64,000 nucleotides of DNA from positions 434,001 to 498,000 of the forward strand of contig CAWFXC010000002.1 in the NCBI GenBank assembly GCA_963819735.1. The letters run 5' to 3'. A program made the translations under genes and the position numbers. Source of the DNA: CAWFXC01 sp963819735. GTDB taxonomy: Bacteria; Actinomycetota; Acidimicrobiia; IMCC26256; DASPTH01. Below are positions 25,172 through 33,265 of this stretch, in pieces. Each line of letters begins with the position of its first letter. Position 1 is the stretch's first letter. The notes under the pieces are model-generated. The model saw only the letters and a program-made list of their open reading frames with translations. It ran no database searches and was not told the DNA's origin.

Positions 25172-26371
25172 CTAGTGCGCCACCGCGGTGGGTGCGGTGT
25201 CGATCGCGGACGGCGGACGGGATCGTGTCGGTACGTCGAGGTGATAGAGCTCGACCGCATTGTCCCAGAGCACCTGGGTGCGGATGTGCTCGTCGACACC
25301 GTGCAGGCTCCGTTCGATCTGTTCGTGGACGTTGCCGTACAGACACGTCGGGTGGGGGAAGTCGGTCTCGAACAGCACGCGGTCGGCGGGGATCACGCGG
25401 TCGAGGAGTTGCTGGGGGGCGAACTGCTCGAACCAGAACGTGACGTAGACCTGGTCGGCGAGGTAGCGGCTCGGGAGGCGATCGAACTCCGGGCGGGTGC
25501 GCGCGCCGCCTCCCTCCAGGAATTGGTAGTCGACGGCCTCGAGCGCGAACGGCAACCACCCCATCCCGGACTCGACCGACACGACCCGTAGCTCAGGGTG
25601 GCGGGGCAGCACGCCCGACAGCAGGAGGTCGCAGACCTGTTGGCCGTTCTTGTGGAACAGGCCGAGTCCTTCGAGGGCGAAGCTCTCCGCGAACCCGCGC
25701 GACGCCATCCGTTCGAGATCCCACGTGAACTCACCGCTCCCGACGTGGAAATTCACCGGCATGTGGTGCGCGACGGCGGCGTCCCAGAGCGGCTCCCAGT
25801 GGGGTTCGCCGAGGTACGGGAGTCCGAACCGGTGGGGCTCACCGGTGAAGAGCAGGGTCTTGAAGCCGAGCGTCGCGCAGCGTTCGATCTCGCGCACGCA
25901 ATCGTCGACGTCCCAGAACGGGAGCGACACGACCGGGATGAGACGTTGCGCGTCGGAGGAACACCAGTCGATCTGGAAGTCGTTGTATGCCCGCACGCAC
26001 TCGTACATGAGCTCGCGGTCACCGAGTTTGAGGAAGCGTTGGCCTCCGAAACCGCCGACGTTGGGATAGAGCAGCTGGGCGTAGATGCCGACGTCGTCGA
26101 GGTAGCGGAGTCGCGCGTCAGGGTCGGACGCCGCGGCCAGCGTGTCCTCGTAGATCTGCGGGGTGGCCGGCATCGGTTCGCGGAATCCCGCGGTGGCGGT
26201 GGCGCCCACGACCGCGATGGTCTCGCCGTCGAGCAGCCAGAGGTCGCGGCCGTCGATGCGTTCCACGTGCGGGACGCGGTCGCGGTACCGGGCCGCGACC
26301 CGCGAGGTCCACACGTCGGGTGGTTCCGTGATGTGTGCATCGACGTCGATGATCCAGTAGTCGCCACTCAT
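25172..26371 (-). CDS. Amidohydrolase-2 family protein
   Basis: The 399-residue product has the amidohydrolase-2 layout: DVDAHITEP near the N-terminus, VNFHVGSGE in the middle and FETDFPHPT near the C-terminus, which hold the metal ligands. Members are decarboxylases or hydrolases of small carboxylic acids and aromatics. Start ATG 26371 gives the DxH motif at once. It is the last gene of the minus-strand operon with the BKACE gene (22 bp gap). It likely decarboxylates or hydrolyses an intermediate. Confidence 0.8.
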   Translation of the reverse strand: MSGDYWIIDVDAHITEPPDVWTSRVAARYRDRVPHVERIDGRDLWLLDGETIAVVGATATAGFREPMPATPQIYEDTLAAASDPDARLRYLDDVGIYAQLLYPNVGGFGGQRFLKLGDRELMYECVRAYNDFQIDWCSSDAQRLIPVVSLPFWDVDDCVREIERCATLGFKTLLFTGEPHRFGLPYLGEPHWEPLWDAAVAHHMPVNFHVGSGEFTWDLERMASRGFAESFALEGLGLFHKNGQQVCDLLLSGVLPRHPELRVVSVESGMGWLPFALEAVDYQFLEGGGARTRPEFDRLPSRYLADQVYVTFWFEQFAPQQLLDRVIPADRVLFETDFPHPTCLYGNVHEQIERSLHGVDEHIRTQVLWDNAVELYHLDVPTRSRPPSAIDTAPTAVAH

Positions 26372-26393
26372 CGCTGATCCCCCGGTTCCGAGT

Positions 26394-27293
26394 TCATCGC
26401 ACGCGCGCGGGCAGACCGAGCAGGTCCACGGTCTGCGAGGGTGTGGCAACCGTCCGACCGACGGTCGCGCACAGCTCGACGGCCTCGCGCACGAGCTCGA
26501 CGTTCGACGGGGTACGGTCGCCCATGTGGTCTTCGAGACCGACGCGCAGGTGACCACCCTGTTCGACCGTTGCGCGCGCGACCGGCGTGCGTATGAGGTC
26601 GCCGCCGACCACCGCGGAGAACCACGGCAGCGGGCAGTCATCGATGGCGAGTATCTCGCGGTACGCCGCCAGCCCGGCGAGCGTCGGCGGCAGGCCGAAC
26701 GTGATGCCCGTCCCGCGCATCAGGACGCCACCAGGGCCCCCGAAGTAGAACTTCACGAACGAGCCGGGCGAGAGACGGCCGAGCCGCCAGTAGACCATCA
26801 CGTTGCGGAGCCAGCCGGGCTCGAAGCACGCAAAGTGCATGCCGACGCCGAGGCGTGCACCTTCGTCGATCGCATACGTCATGTCGCCGTAGTTGTGCGC
26901 GTAGACGTACCCGTCGGGATTCGGTACGCCGTCGGCATCGGGCGAGCCGAAGATGATGGCACCCGGGTCGACGAACGCCAGGCGAGTGGCGCCCGCCTCG
27001 GCGAGCAGGATCTGGTGGGCAAATCGTTCTTCCCGGGTCTCACCCCAGCCGTTCGTCGGCAGCACCAACACGTCGGGATCGGTGGCCAACCACGGTTCGA
27101 AACACGCGAGGTACTGCTCGGTGGCGTCGGCGGCGCTGACCTTGAGATCCGGCAGGTGCATGTGCACGATCGACGCGCCGGCCTCGATGCACGCGAGGCC
27201 CTGTTCGACGATCGCCTCGGGTGAGGTCGGTGCTTCGGGGGTGCGCGCCGGATTCGTCGTGAGGGCAACTTCGATGATCGCGGGTTGCATCAT
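26394..27293 (-). CDS. BKACE-family (3-keto-acid cleavage) enzyme
   Basis: The 299-residue protein has the BKACE (DUF849) hallmarks: IVHMHLPD (metal-binding His), FSAVVGGD and GGHLRVGLEDH near the C-terminus, in a TIM-barrel layout. Enzymes of this family cleave beta-keto acids using acetyl-CoA to yield an acetoacetyl-CoA and an amino or other product, as in lysine fermentation (Kce). The start (ATG 27293 or 27290) follows the upstream gene by 7 bp. It forms the centre of an IclR-controlled catabolic operon. Confidence 0.8.
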   Translation of the reverse strand: MMQPAIIEVALTTNPARTPEAPTSPEAIVEQGLACIEAGASIVHMHLPDLKVSAADATEQYLACFEPWLATDPDVLVLPTNGWGETREERFAHQILLAEAGATRLAFVDPGAIIFGSPDADGVPNPDGYVYAHNYGDMTYAIDEGARLGVGMHFACFEPGWLRNVMVYWRLGRLSPGSFVKFYFGGPGGVLMRGTGITFGLPPTLAGLAAYREILAIDDCPLPWFSAVVGGDLIRTPVARATVEQGGHLRVGLEDHMGDRTPSNVELVREAVELCATVGRTVATPSQTVDLLGLPARVR

Positions 27294-27300
27294 CGGCCGA

Positions 27301-29043
27301 TCAGCGTGCGCCGCGCACGAGTCGCCCGGGACGCGCGCCGGTGTCACGGTCGTCGCGTCGGGTGATTTCCCCGCTGACGATCGTGGCCACGTAGCCGACC
27401 GCGTCCTGGAGCAACCGGCTGCCACCGGCCGGGAGGTCGCGCACGGACCGGGGCATCTCCAGGCGGAGCCGATCGAGATCGATCACGTTGACGTCGGCCT
27501 TCTTGCCCGCCTCGAGGGTGCCGCGGTCGCCGAGTCCGTAGAGCTCGGCGGTGTCGTGGGTCTGCATCTTCACCGCGGCTTCGAGACTGAGCTTGGGCCC
27601 GCGCGTGCGGCCGCGCACCCAGTGCGAAAGCTGATAGGTGGGCATCGACGCGTCGCAGATCGTGGCCAGGTGCGCACCGCCGTCGCCGAGACCCGGGACC
27701 GTCGCGGGATGGGTGAGCATCTCGTAGATCGCGTCGTGGTCGCCGTGGCAGTAGTTGAAGAAGGGCACGACGAACATGGCCAGCCCGTCGCGGTCGAGCA
27801 TCAGGTCGTAGAACAACTCGAGGGGCGACACGCCCCGCGCCTCGGCACGCGCACCGAGCGACTCCTCGGGCACCGGCTCGTAGTCGACATCGTCGCCGAG
27901 GGGGAACACCATCTGGGGCATGTAGACGGCGATCATGCCCATCGTCGCGAAGCGGTCGTCGGTGACCGCGGTATCACCTTCGGCCAGGATCTGCGCCCGT
28001 ACGTCAGGCTTCGCCAGCTCGGCCACCAGCGCCGGGAGGGAGTCGTGGCGGGCCGACAGCGCGGCGAACGTCGGGCGCATCACGAATGGGTGACGGTTGG
28101 TCAGGCCGAGCAGCATCCCGAACGGACGGTTGGCGACCTGCGGTACGACGACTGCTCCGTCCCGGCGGGCGTCCCATGCACCGTCGAGGAGCTCCTTCCA
28201 CAGGTCGGGGGCGCCCTGTACCTGGAGCGCGAGGAACGAGACCGGCAAGCCGAACTCCGCCGAGAGGCGGCGCATCCAGTCGAGCTCCTTGACCGCTTCC
28301 TCGGGTCCGTCGCCGTCGGCGCCGGACTGCGCGAGCTGGAACACGCAGTAGCGGGCGTCAGACATCGCGGCCGCGATGCCGAAGAGCTCGTCTTCCGACG
28401 CGTACGTACCCGGAACCGGGTCCCCGTTGGCCGTCTTGTGGTTCACCACGCGCGAGGTCGAGAACCCGAGCGCGCCGGCGTCGATGCCCTCGCGAACGAT
28501 CGCGGCCATCGCATCGATGTCGGCGTTGCCGGCCTCTTCGTTGCGGACCCCGCGCTCCCCCATCACGTTGATCCGCACCGCGACGTGGCCGACCATCGTG
28601 CCGACGTCCATGGAGAACAGCCGGCGTTCGACGGCGTCCAGGTACTCGGGGAAGCTCTCCCAGTCCCACGGCAGCGCCGCGTGCAACACCGCACCCGGAA
28701 TGTCCTCGACGAACTCCATCACCTCGATGAGCCGGTCATGGTCCTCCGGCCGTGCGGGCGCGAAGCCGATGCCGCACGACCCGATGACCACGGTGGTGAC
28801 GCCGTGGCCGGCCGACGGCTCGAGCACCTCGTCGAACGTGACCTGACCGTCGTAGTGCGAATGCACATCGACGAAGCCCGGGGTGACGATCAGCCCGTCG
28901 GCGTCGATGACCTCACGGGCTTCGCCGGTGACGGTTCCCCCGACCTGCACGAGCACCCCGTCGGTGATCGCGATGTCGCCGCGGTACTGCGAACGACCGG
29001 TCCCGTCGACGACGGTGCCGTTCCTGATGACGAGATCGAACAC
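27301..29043 (-). CDS. N-acyl-D-amino-acid deacylase-like amidohydrolase
   Basis: This 580-residue protein has the amidohydrolase layout: an N-terminal beta sandwich (VIRNGTVVDGTG), DVHSHYDGQ (metal HxH), TIM barrel, and GDGGAHLATI followed by LGDRGTLEAGKKADVNV at the end. This is the D-aminoacylase/dihydroorotase-like group. GTG 29043 has AGGGGG upstream. It starts the operon, 7 bp ahead of the BKACE gene. It may hydrolyse an N-acyl amino acid or cyclic amide. Confidence 0.8.
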   Translation of the reverse strand: MFDLVIRNGTVVDGTGRSQYRGDIAITDGVLVQVGGTVTGEAREVIDADGLIVTPGFVDVHSHYDGQVTFDEVLEPSAGHGVTTVVIGSCGIGFAPARPEDHDRLIEVMEFVEDIPGAVLHAALPWDWESFPEYLDAVERRLFSMDVGTMVGHVAVRINVMGERGVRNEEAGNADIDAMAAIVREGIDAGALGFSTSRVVNHKTANGDPVPGTYASEDELFGIAAAMSDARYCVFQLAQSGADGDGPEEAVKELDWMRRLSAEFGLPVSFLALQVQGAPDLWKELLDGAWDARRDGAVVVPQVANRPFGMLLGLTNRHPFVMRPTFAALSARHDSLPALVAELAKPDVRAQILAEGDTAVTDDRFATMGMIAVYMPQMVFPLGDDVDYEPVPEESLGARAEARGVSPLELFYDLMLDRDGLAMFVVPFFNYCHGDHDAIYEMLTHPATVPGLGDGGAHLATICDASMPTYQLSHWVRGRTRGPKLSLEAAVKMQTHDTAELYGLGDRGTLEAGKKADVNVIDLDRLRLEMPRSVRDLPAGGSRLLQDAVGYVATIVSGEITRRDDRDTGARPGRLVRGAR

Positions 29044-29072
29044 GGTGCAACCCCCTGGTGTGCGAGTTCGCC

Positions 29073-29119
29073 ATTCTGGCATGTTGCACTTTGCGCCTCA
29101 AGGCGTTACATAATGCAAC
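29073..29119. promoter_or_regulatory. Divergent promoter-operator between amidohydrolase and IclR genes
   Basis: GTTGCA (29083-29088) and TGCAAC (29114-29119) form a palindrome centred at 29101, with CGCC (29094-29097) and GGCG (29102-29105) inside. For the minus strand, TTGAGG (complement of 29096-29101) and CAGAAT (complement of 29073-29078) are 17 bp apart. For the plus strand, CATAAT lies at 29109-29114, with TTGCAC (29084-29089) 19 bp upstream. The palindrome overlaps both, as expected for an IclR operator. Confidence 0.45.
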
Positions 29120-29120
29120 G

Positions 29121-29972
29121 GTGCCTCGCCCCTCCCCCCAGACCGACCGCGTCGTCGCCGTGCTCAATCTCCTCGCCGGGAGCGACGGCGGGGGCTCCAC
29201 GCTGACCGAGATCGCTCGCCGCATCGGCGCCAACCGCGCCTCCTGCGTGCACCTGCTGGCCGCACTCGAAGGCGCCGGCTACCTGGTGCGTGACCCCGCG
29301 GACCGCCGCTACCACCTCGGCCCCGCGCTCATCACCCTCGGTTCGACCGCGAGCCGGCGCTACCCCGGCTTCGATGCCGCGCGCGAAGAGGTCGACGAGC
29401 TCACCCGCACGACCGGACACCCTTGCTTCGCGTTCTCGCTCGAGCGCGACCGCGCCCGCCTCCTCTATTACACGTGGGATCTCCGCCGCCCGGCACCCGC
29501 GATGCGCGTCGGCGACACGATCACGATCGTCCCACCCATCGGTGCGGTGTTCTACGCCTGGGCCGAGCCGGATGCCATCGACGAGTGGGTCGCCCGGGCG
29601 CCGGACGGCAACACCGAAGGCCGGCGCCTGCGCGACACCCTCACCGCGATCCGGTCGCTCGGCTTCGTCGTCGAGCTCCAGCCGCCCACCAGCATGTTGA
29701 ACGAGCTGAACCGCGAGCGCGGGCCCGGCGAGCCGGCCCGCCCGCGGCACGCCGGACGCCACTCCCACGACTTCGTGGTCACCGATCTCGTCGACGACGA
29801 GAAGTACGCCGTCAGCTCCATCAGCGTGCCGGTGTTCGACGCCGCCGGCCGCGTGGCGATCGCGCTCAACCTGGCCGGGTTCACCTCGCCCACGACAACG
29901 GCCGAGATCACACGCCTCGCCGGCGTCGTGCAAGCTGCTGCGGCGCGGGCCGGCAGTAGATCGGAAGCGTGA
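29121..29972 (+). CDS. IclR-family transcriptional regulator
   Basis: From GTG 29121 the product has 283 residues: a winged helix-turn-helix (LTEIARRIGANRASCVHLL, about residues 27-50) and an IclR effector domain with a beta-rich sensor (SRRYPGFDAAREEVDEL, then DEKYAVSSISVPVFD). The usual effector region is intact. CATAAT ends seven bases before the start codon, which suggests a leaderless message. It is divergent from the amidohydrolase/BKACE operon and probably controls it. Confidence 0.85.
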   Translation: MPRPSPQTDRVVAVLNLLAGSDGGGSTLTEIARRIGANRASCVHLLAALEGAGYLVRDPADRRYHLGPALITLGSTASRRYPGFDAAREEVDELTRTTGHPCFAFSLERDRARLLYYTWDLRRPAPAMRVGDTITIVPPIGAVFYAWAEPDAIDEWVARAPDGNTEGRRLRDTLTAIRSLGFVVELQPPTSMLNELNRERGPGEPARPRHAGRHSHDFVVTDLVDDEKYAVSSISVPVFDAAGRVAIALNLAGFTSPTTTAEITRLAGVVQAAAARAGSRSEA

Positions 29973-30036
29973 AGCCGAGCTCGAGCCGACGATCCCCGAT
30001 GTTCAGGCAACGACGTTGTCGTGGGAAGGACCGAAG

Positions 30037-30546
30037 ATGGACGATTCCGGCAAGTACGGAACCTTTGCCATGACCGCCGACGAACTGGCGCACTTCTGCT
30101 CAATGGAGGCAGACCAGGCGGTCCTGACGTCACTGCGCAAGAACGGGGCGCCGTTCGGCATCCCGTTGGGATTCGTCTACGACGGCGACTGCTTCTACAT
30201 CACGACCACGAAGGGCCGCACGCTCCCGAAGCGGCTCCGCAACGATGCGCGCGTCTGCCTCACCATCCCGAGCCGCGTCGCGTACCCCACCAAGTTCGTC
30301 ATCGCCGAAGGCACCGCCGCGCACGTCGACGACCCCGACGACGCGATCAGTCGTCGCATCCTGTTCGACGGTCCGGCCGACAAGTTCGAGAAGATGCGCG
30401 TCGATTCGGAACGATTCTTCGAGAGCTGGGTCGGGATCGGCCGCGTCGTCTACCGCATCGACGTGACCAACCTCGTGACGTTCGACGGAACGAAGACACC
30501 GAAGGGCGAGAAGTACGGCACCGGCCAACGTATGCCGGGTGATTGA
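30037..30546 (+). CDS. PPOX-class F420/FMN-dependent oxidoreductase
   Basis: The 169-residue product shows a split-barrel pyridoxamine-phosphate-oxidase fold (MTADELAHFCSM, then LTSLRKNGAPFGIPLGFVYD and FYITTTKGRTLPKRL). Members bind FMN or F420 and reduce various substrates, including biliverdins. ATG 30037 is preceded by GGGAAGGA. It follows the IclR gene and precedes the NAD-dependent epimerase by 16 bp. Its substrate is unknown. Confidence 0.75.
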   Translation: MDDSGKYGTFAMTADELAHFCSMEADQAVLTSLRKNGAPFGIPLGFVYDGDCFYITTTKGRTLPKRLRNDARVCLTIPSRVAYPTKFVIAEGTAAHVDDPDDAISRRILFDGPADKFEKMRVDSERFFESWVGIGRVVYRIDVTNLVTFDGTKTPKGEKYGTGQRMPGD

Positions 30547-30562
30547 GTTTGAGGGGAGAAGT

Positions 30563-31360
30563 GTGGAGCCACGCAAGGTTCTCATCGTGGGTGCCGCGGG
30601 CGAGATCGGCACGGAGCTGACCCGCCGGCTCCCCGACGAGCTGATGCACGCGCATCCCGACGCCGGCTACGAGTTGGTGACCGCCGATCGTCGGCCGCTC
30701 GCTCCCGAGGTGGCCCGCGAGTTCGACGGCACGTTCATCGACCTGGAGATCGCCGACCTCGACCGCTACACCGAAGCTTGTGCCGGTATCGATACCGTCG
30801 TGCACCTCGCCGGCGAACGGCGACCGAACGCGACGTGGGAATCGCTCCTCCCGGCGAACGTGCTCGGCGCGTACCACGCATTCGAGGCGGCCCGCCGTGC
30901 CGGATGCCGCCGGGTCGTGTTCGCGAGCAGCGTGCACGCAGTGGGCGGTTACGCGCCCGACGTGCGCATCCGCGCCGACATGGCGCCGGCGCCGGTCACC
31001 CTCTACGGCGCGACCAAGGTGTGGGGTGAGTCCCTGGCGAGGGTCTACTCGGAAGCGCACGGCTTTTCGTGCCTGTGCCTGCGCATCGGATGGGCCGGCG
31101 CCCGCGACGACGCGACGAAGCTCAGATTCCGCGGCGCCCCGGCCGTCTACCTGACCTACGAGGACGCGGCCCGATTGTTCGCCGCGTGCATCGACGCCCC
31201 CGACGACGTGCGGTTCGGGATCTTCCACGCCACGTCCGACAACCGAGAGCACCGCCTCGATCTCGCCGAGACCCGAGGGGTCCTCGGCTATGCGCCCCAC
31301 GACGACGGGTTCGCGCTGCTCGACGCATTGCCGTCGCCCGACGCGGCTCCGGGCACGTAA
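30563..31360 (+). CDS. NAD-dependent epimerase/dehydratase-family protein
   Basis: The 265-residue product starts with KVLIVGAAGEIGTELTRRL, the glycine-rich NAD(P) motif of extended SDRs, and has LYGATKVWGES with the active Tyr and Lys (YxxxK). Length is somewhat below the norm for sugar epimerases, so the C-terminal substrate domain is short. GTG 30563 has GAGGGGAGA upstream. It probably acts on a nucleotide sugar or a CoA- or steroid-linked ketone; the substrate is not evident. Confidence 0.8.
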   Translation: MEPRKVLIVGAAGEIGTELTRRLPDELMHAHPDAGYELVTADRRPLAPEVAREFDGTFIDLEIADLDRYTEACAGIDTVVHLAGERRPNATWESLLPANVLGAYHAFEAARRAGCRRVVFASSVHAVGGYAPDVRIRADMAPAPVTLYGATKVWGESLARVYSEAHGFSCLCLRIGWAGARDDATKLRFRGAPAVYLTYEDAARLFAACIDAPDDVRFGIFHATSDNREHRLDLAETRGVLGYAPHDDGFALLDALPSPDAAPGT

Positions 31361-31368
31361 TCGAGGGT

Positions 31369-31385
31369 CGCGGCTGCCGGCCGCG
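31369..31385 (+). terminator. Hairpin downstream of the epimerase gene
   Basis: CGCGGC (31369-31374) pairs with GCCGCG (31380-31385) around a 5-nt loop nine bases after the stop at 31360. There is no T-tract, so it is a weak terminator at best. Confidence 0.35.
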
Positions 31386-31430
31386 GAAATCATCTGCCGC
31401 GAGCTCAGCCGGATTCGTAGGCTTGACGTC

Positions 31431-31688
31431 GTGTCCGCCCGTCTCGATCCGACCTGGCGTGTGCTCGCGAGTCCGTCGACCCCTGCGGTCGATCGCTGCG
31501 TGGACGTGTTCACTCGACCCGACGGCACCTTCGGGTTCGAGGAGTTCCGCCGTGATCCCGAGGACATGGGCGCCTGGACGCCGGTCGCGTACTACTCGGA
31601 ACGCGACTTCCCGACCGAGGCCGACGCGCTCACCGCCGCCCGGGCAGTCGTTCCCTGGCTCGCCGGCGTCCTCGACCGACCGAACTGA
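31431..31688 (+). CDS. Conserved small hypothetical protein
   Basis: The 85-residue product from GTG 31431 contains RPDGTFGFEEFRRDPEDMGAW and SERDFPTEADAL. Its acidic helix and aromatic-rich turns suggest a small soluble protein of a type common in actinobacteria, but I do not recognise the family. It stands 70 bp after the epimerase gene. The longer frame upstream overlaps the epimerase, so the shorter start is chosen. Confidence 0.55.
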   Translation: MSARLDPTWRVLASPSTPAVDRCVDVFTRPDGTFGFEEFRRDPEDMGAWTPVAYYSERDFPTEADALTAARAVVPWLAGVLDRPN

Positions 31689-31696
31689 GCGCGGCG

Positions 31697-31771
31697 TCAG
31701 GGCGCGAAGAGCTGGCCGCCGTTCACGTCGATCACCGCGCCGGTGATCCCCGAGGCGGGCATCGAGAGTGA
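31697..31771 (-). pseudogene. C-terminal relic of an SDR
   Basis: On the minus strand the last residues before a stop at 31697-31699 read SGITGAVIDVNGGQLFAP, the typical end of short-chain dehydrogenases. No body of the enzyme precedes it: the sequence upstream runs into the start of the ligase gene (31786, plus strand). It is a leftover from a lost SDR. Confidence 0.6.
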
Positions 31772-31785
31772 CAGGATGGCGGCGC

Positions 31786-33265
31786 ATGACGTTCTGGGAG
31801 TTGGTGTCCTCGGCCGCCGAGGCGATGCCGGACCAGGTGATCCTGGCGGACGACTACGGGCGCGCGTTGACGGCGACGCAGTATCGAGACGCCGCGGAGC
31901 GAGTGGCGGCGGGTCTCGACGTCACCGCCGGCGAGGTGGTGTCGTGGCAGTTGCCGACCACGCTCGAGGCGCCGGTCCTGATGGCGGCGTTGGCCCGGCT
32001 CGACGTGGTGCAGAACCCCGTCATCTCGGTGCTCCGCGACCGCGAGGTCCGCATCATCACCGAGCAGCTCACGACATCGTTGTTCATCGTGCCCGAGGTG
32101 TGGCGGGGGTTCGCGCACGGTGACCTGGCGAGGGCGATGGGCCCTCGTGTGCTCGCCCTCGATTTCGAGGGCCCGCCGGGACCGGAGTTGCGGCTGCCGA
32201 CGGGAGACCCGTCGGCGCTGCCCCCACCGCCGACCGCGGACACCCGATGGGTCTACTACTCGTCGGGGACAACCGCTGACCCGAAAGGTGTCAAACACAC
32301 CGACTCGACGTTGATCGTCTCGTCGCACGGAATGACCGAGATCCAGGGCTTCGGCGACGGTGACATCTACCCGATCGCGTTCCCGTTCGCGCACATCGGT
32401 GGTGCGACCATGTTGTCGTGCGCTTTGCGCCGCGGGATGAGGCTGGTGCTGTTCGACGCGTTCGACCCGGTCGCGACGCCCGAGCGGATGGCAACCCATC
32501 ACCCGACCATCCTCGGGTCGGCGCAACCGTTCTTCCGCGCGTACCTCGATGCCCAGCGCCGTCACGGCGACGAGCCGCTGTTTCCCGACCTCCGTTCGTT
32601 CACCGCCGGTGGCGCGCCGACGCCGGTCGAGATCGTCCGCGAGCTGGTCGAGATGTTCGGCGTCGAGGGCGTACCCCAGTCCTACGGGCTCACGGAGTTC
32701 CCGATCGCCACCGCCGCATCACCCGACACCCCGGCCGACCTCCTCCTCACGACCGTCGGGAAACCGTCACCCGGCGTGCAGTTCCGCGTCGTCGACTCCG
32801 AGCTCCGGGTCAAGGGCCCCCAGTGCTTCGCCGGTTACGTCGACGCGTCGCTCGACGCCGCCGCGTTCGACGACGACGGCTGGTTCCGTACCGGCGACCT
32901 CGGCGAAGTCCGCGACGGTTATGTGTTCATCACGGGACGGCTCAAGGACATCATCATCCGCAACGCCGAGAACATCTCTGCACTCGAAGTCGAAGACGTC
33001 CTCTTGCGCCACCCCGACATCATCGACGTGGCCGTGATCGGACTCCCTGATCCACGAACGGGCGAGCGGCTCTGCGCGGTCATCGTGACGCGCTGGCGAC
33101 GCCACCTTCGACGTCGCCACGATTGCTGCCCACTGCCAGTCCCACGGGCTCGCCAAACTCAAGTGTCCGGAGCAGGTGGAGATCGTCCCGGCCCTCGAAC
33201 GCAACGCCATGGGCAAGTTGCTCAAGCAGCAGATCCGTGCCGATCTGTTGCGGGACCGCGCATGA
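31786..33265 (+). CDS. Acyl-CoA synthetase / AMP-dependent ligase (frameshifted)
   Basis: The product has the AMP-binding motif YYSSGTTADPKGVKH, a central SYGLTEFPIA, and GWFRTGDLGEV with GRLKDIIIRNAENIS near the C-terminal hinge. The last about 50 residues (AAHCQSHGLAKLKCPEQ, then NAMGKLLKQQ with the catalytic Lys) lie in another frame; the switch is at about 33080-33107, as if one base were gained. Without the correction the frame runs into the amidase and yields a false 968-residue fusion. The correct stop at 33265 overlaps the amidase ATG (33262). Confidence 0.75.

Noticed and set aside
26953..29205. 750-codon plus-strand ORF opposite the BKACE and D-aminoacylase-like genes
   Set aside because: Antisense shadow with His/Arg/Val-rich composition; the minus-strand genes have clear motifs.
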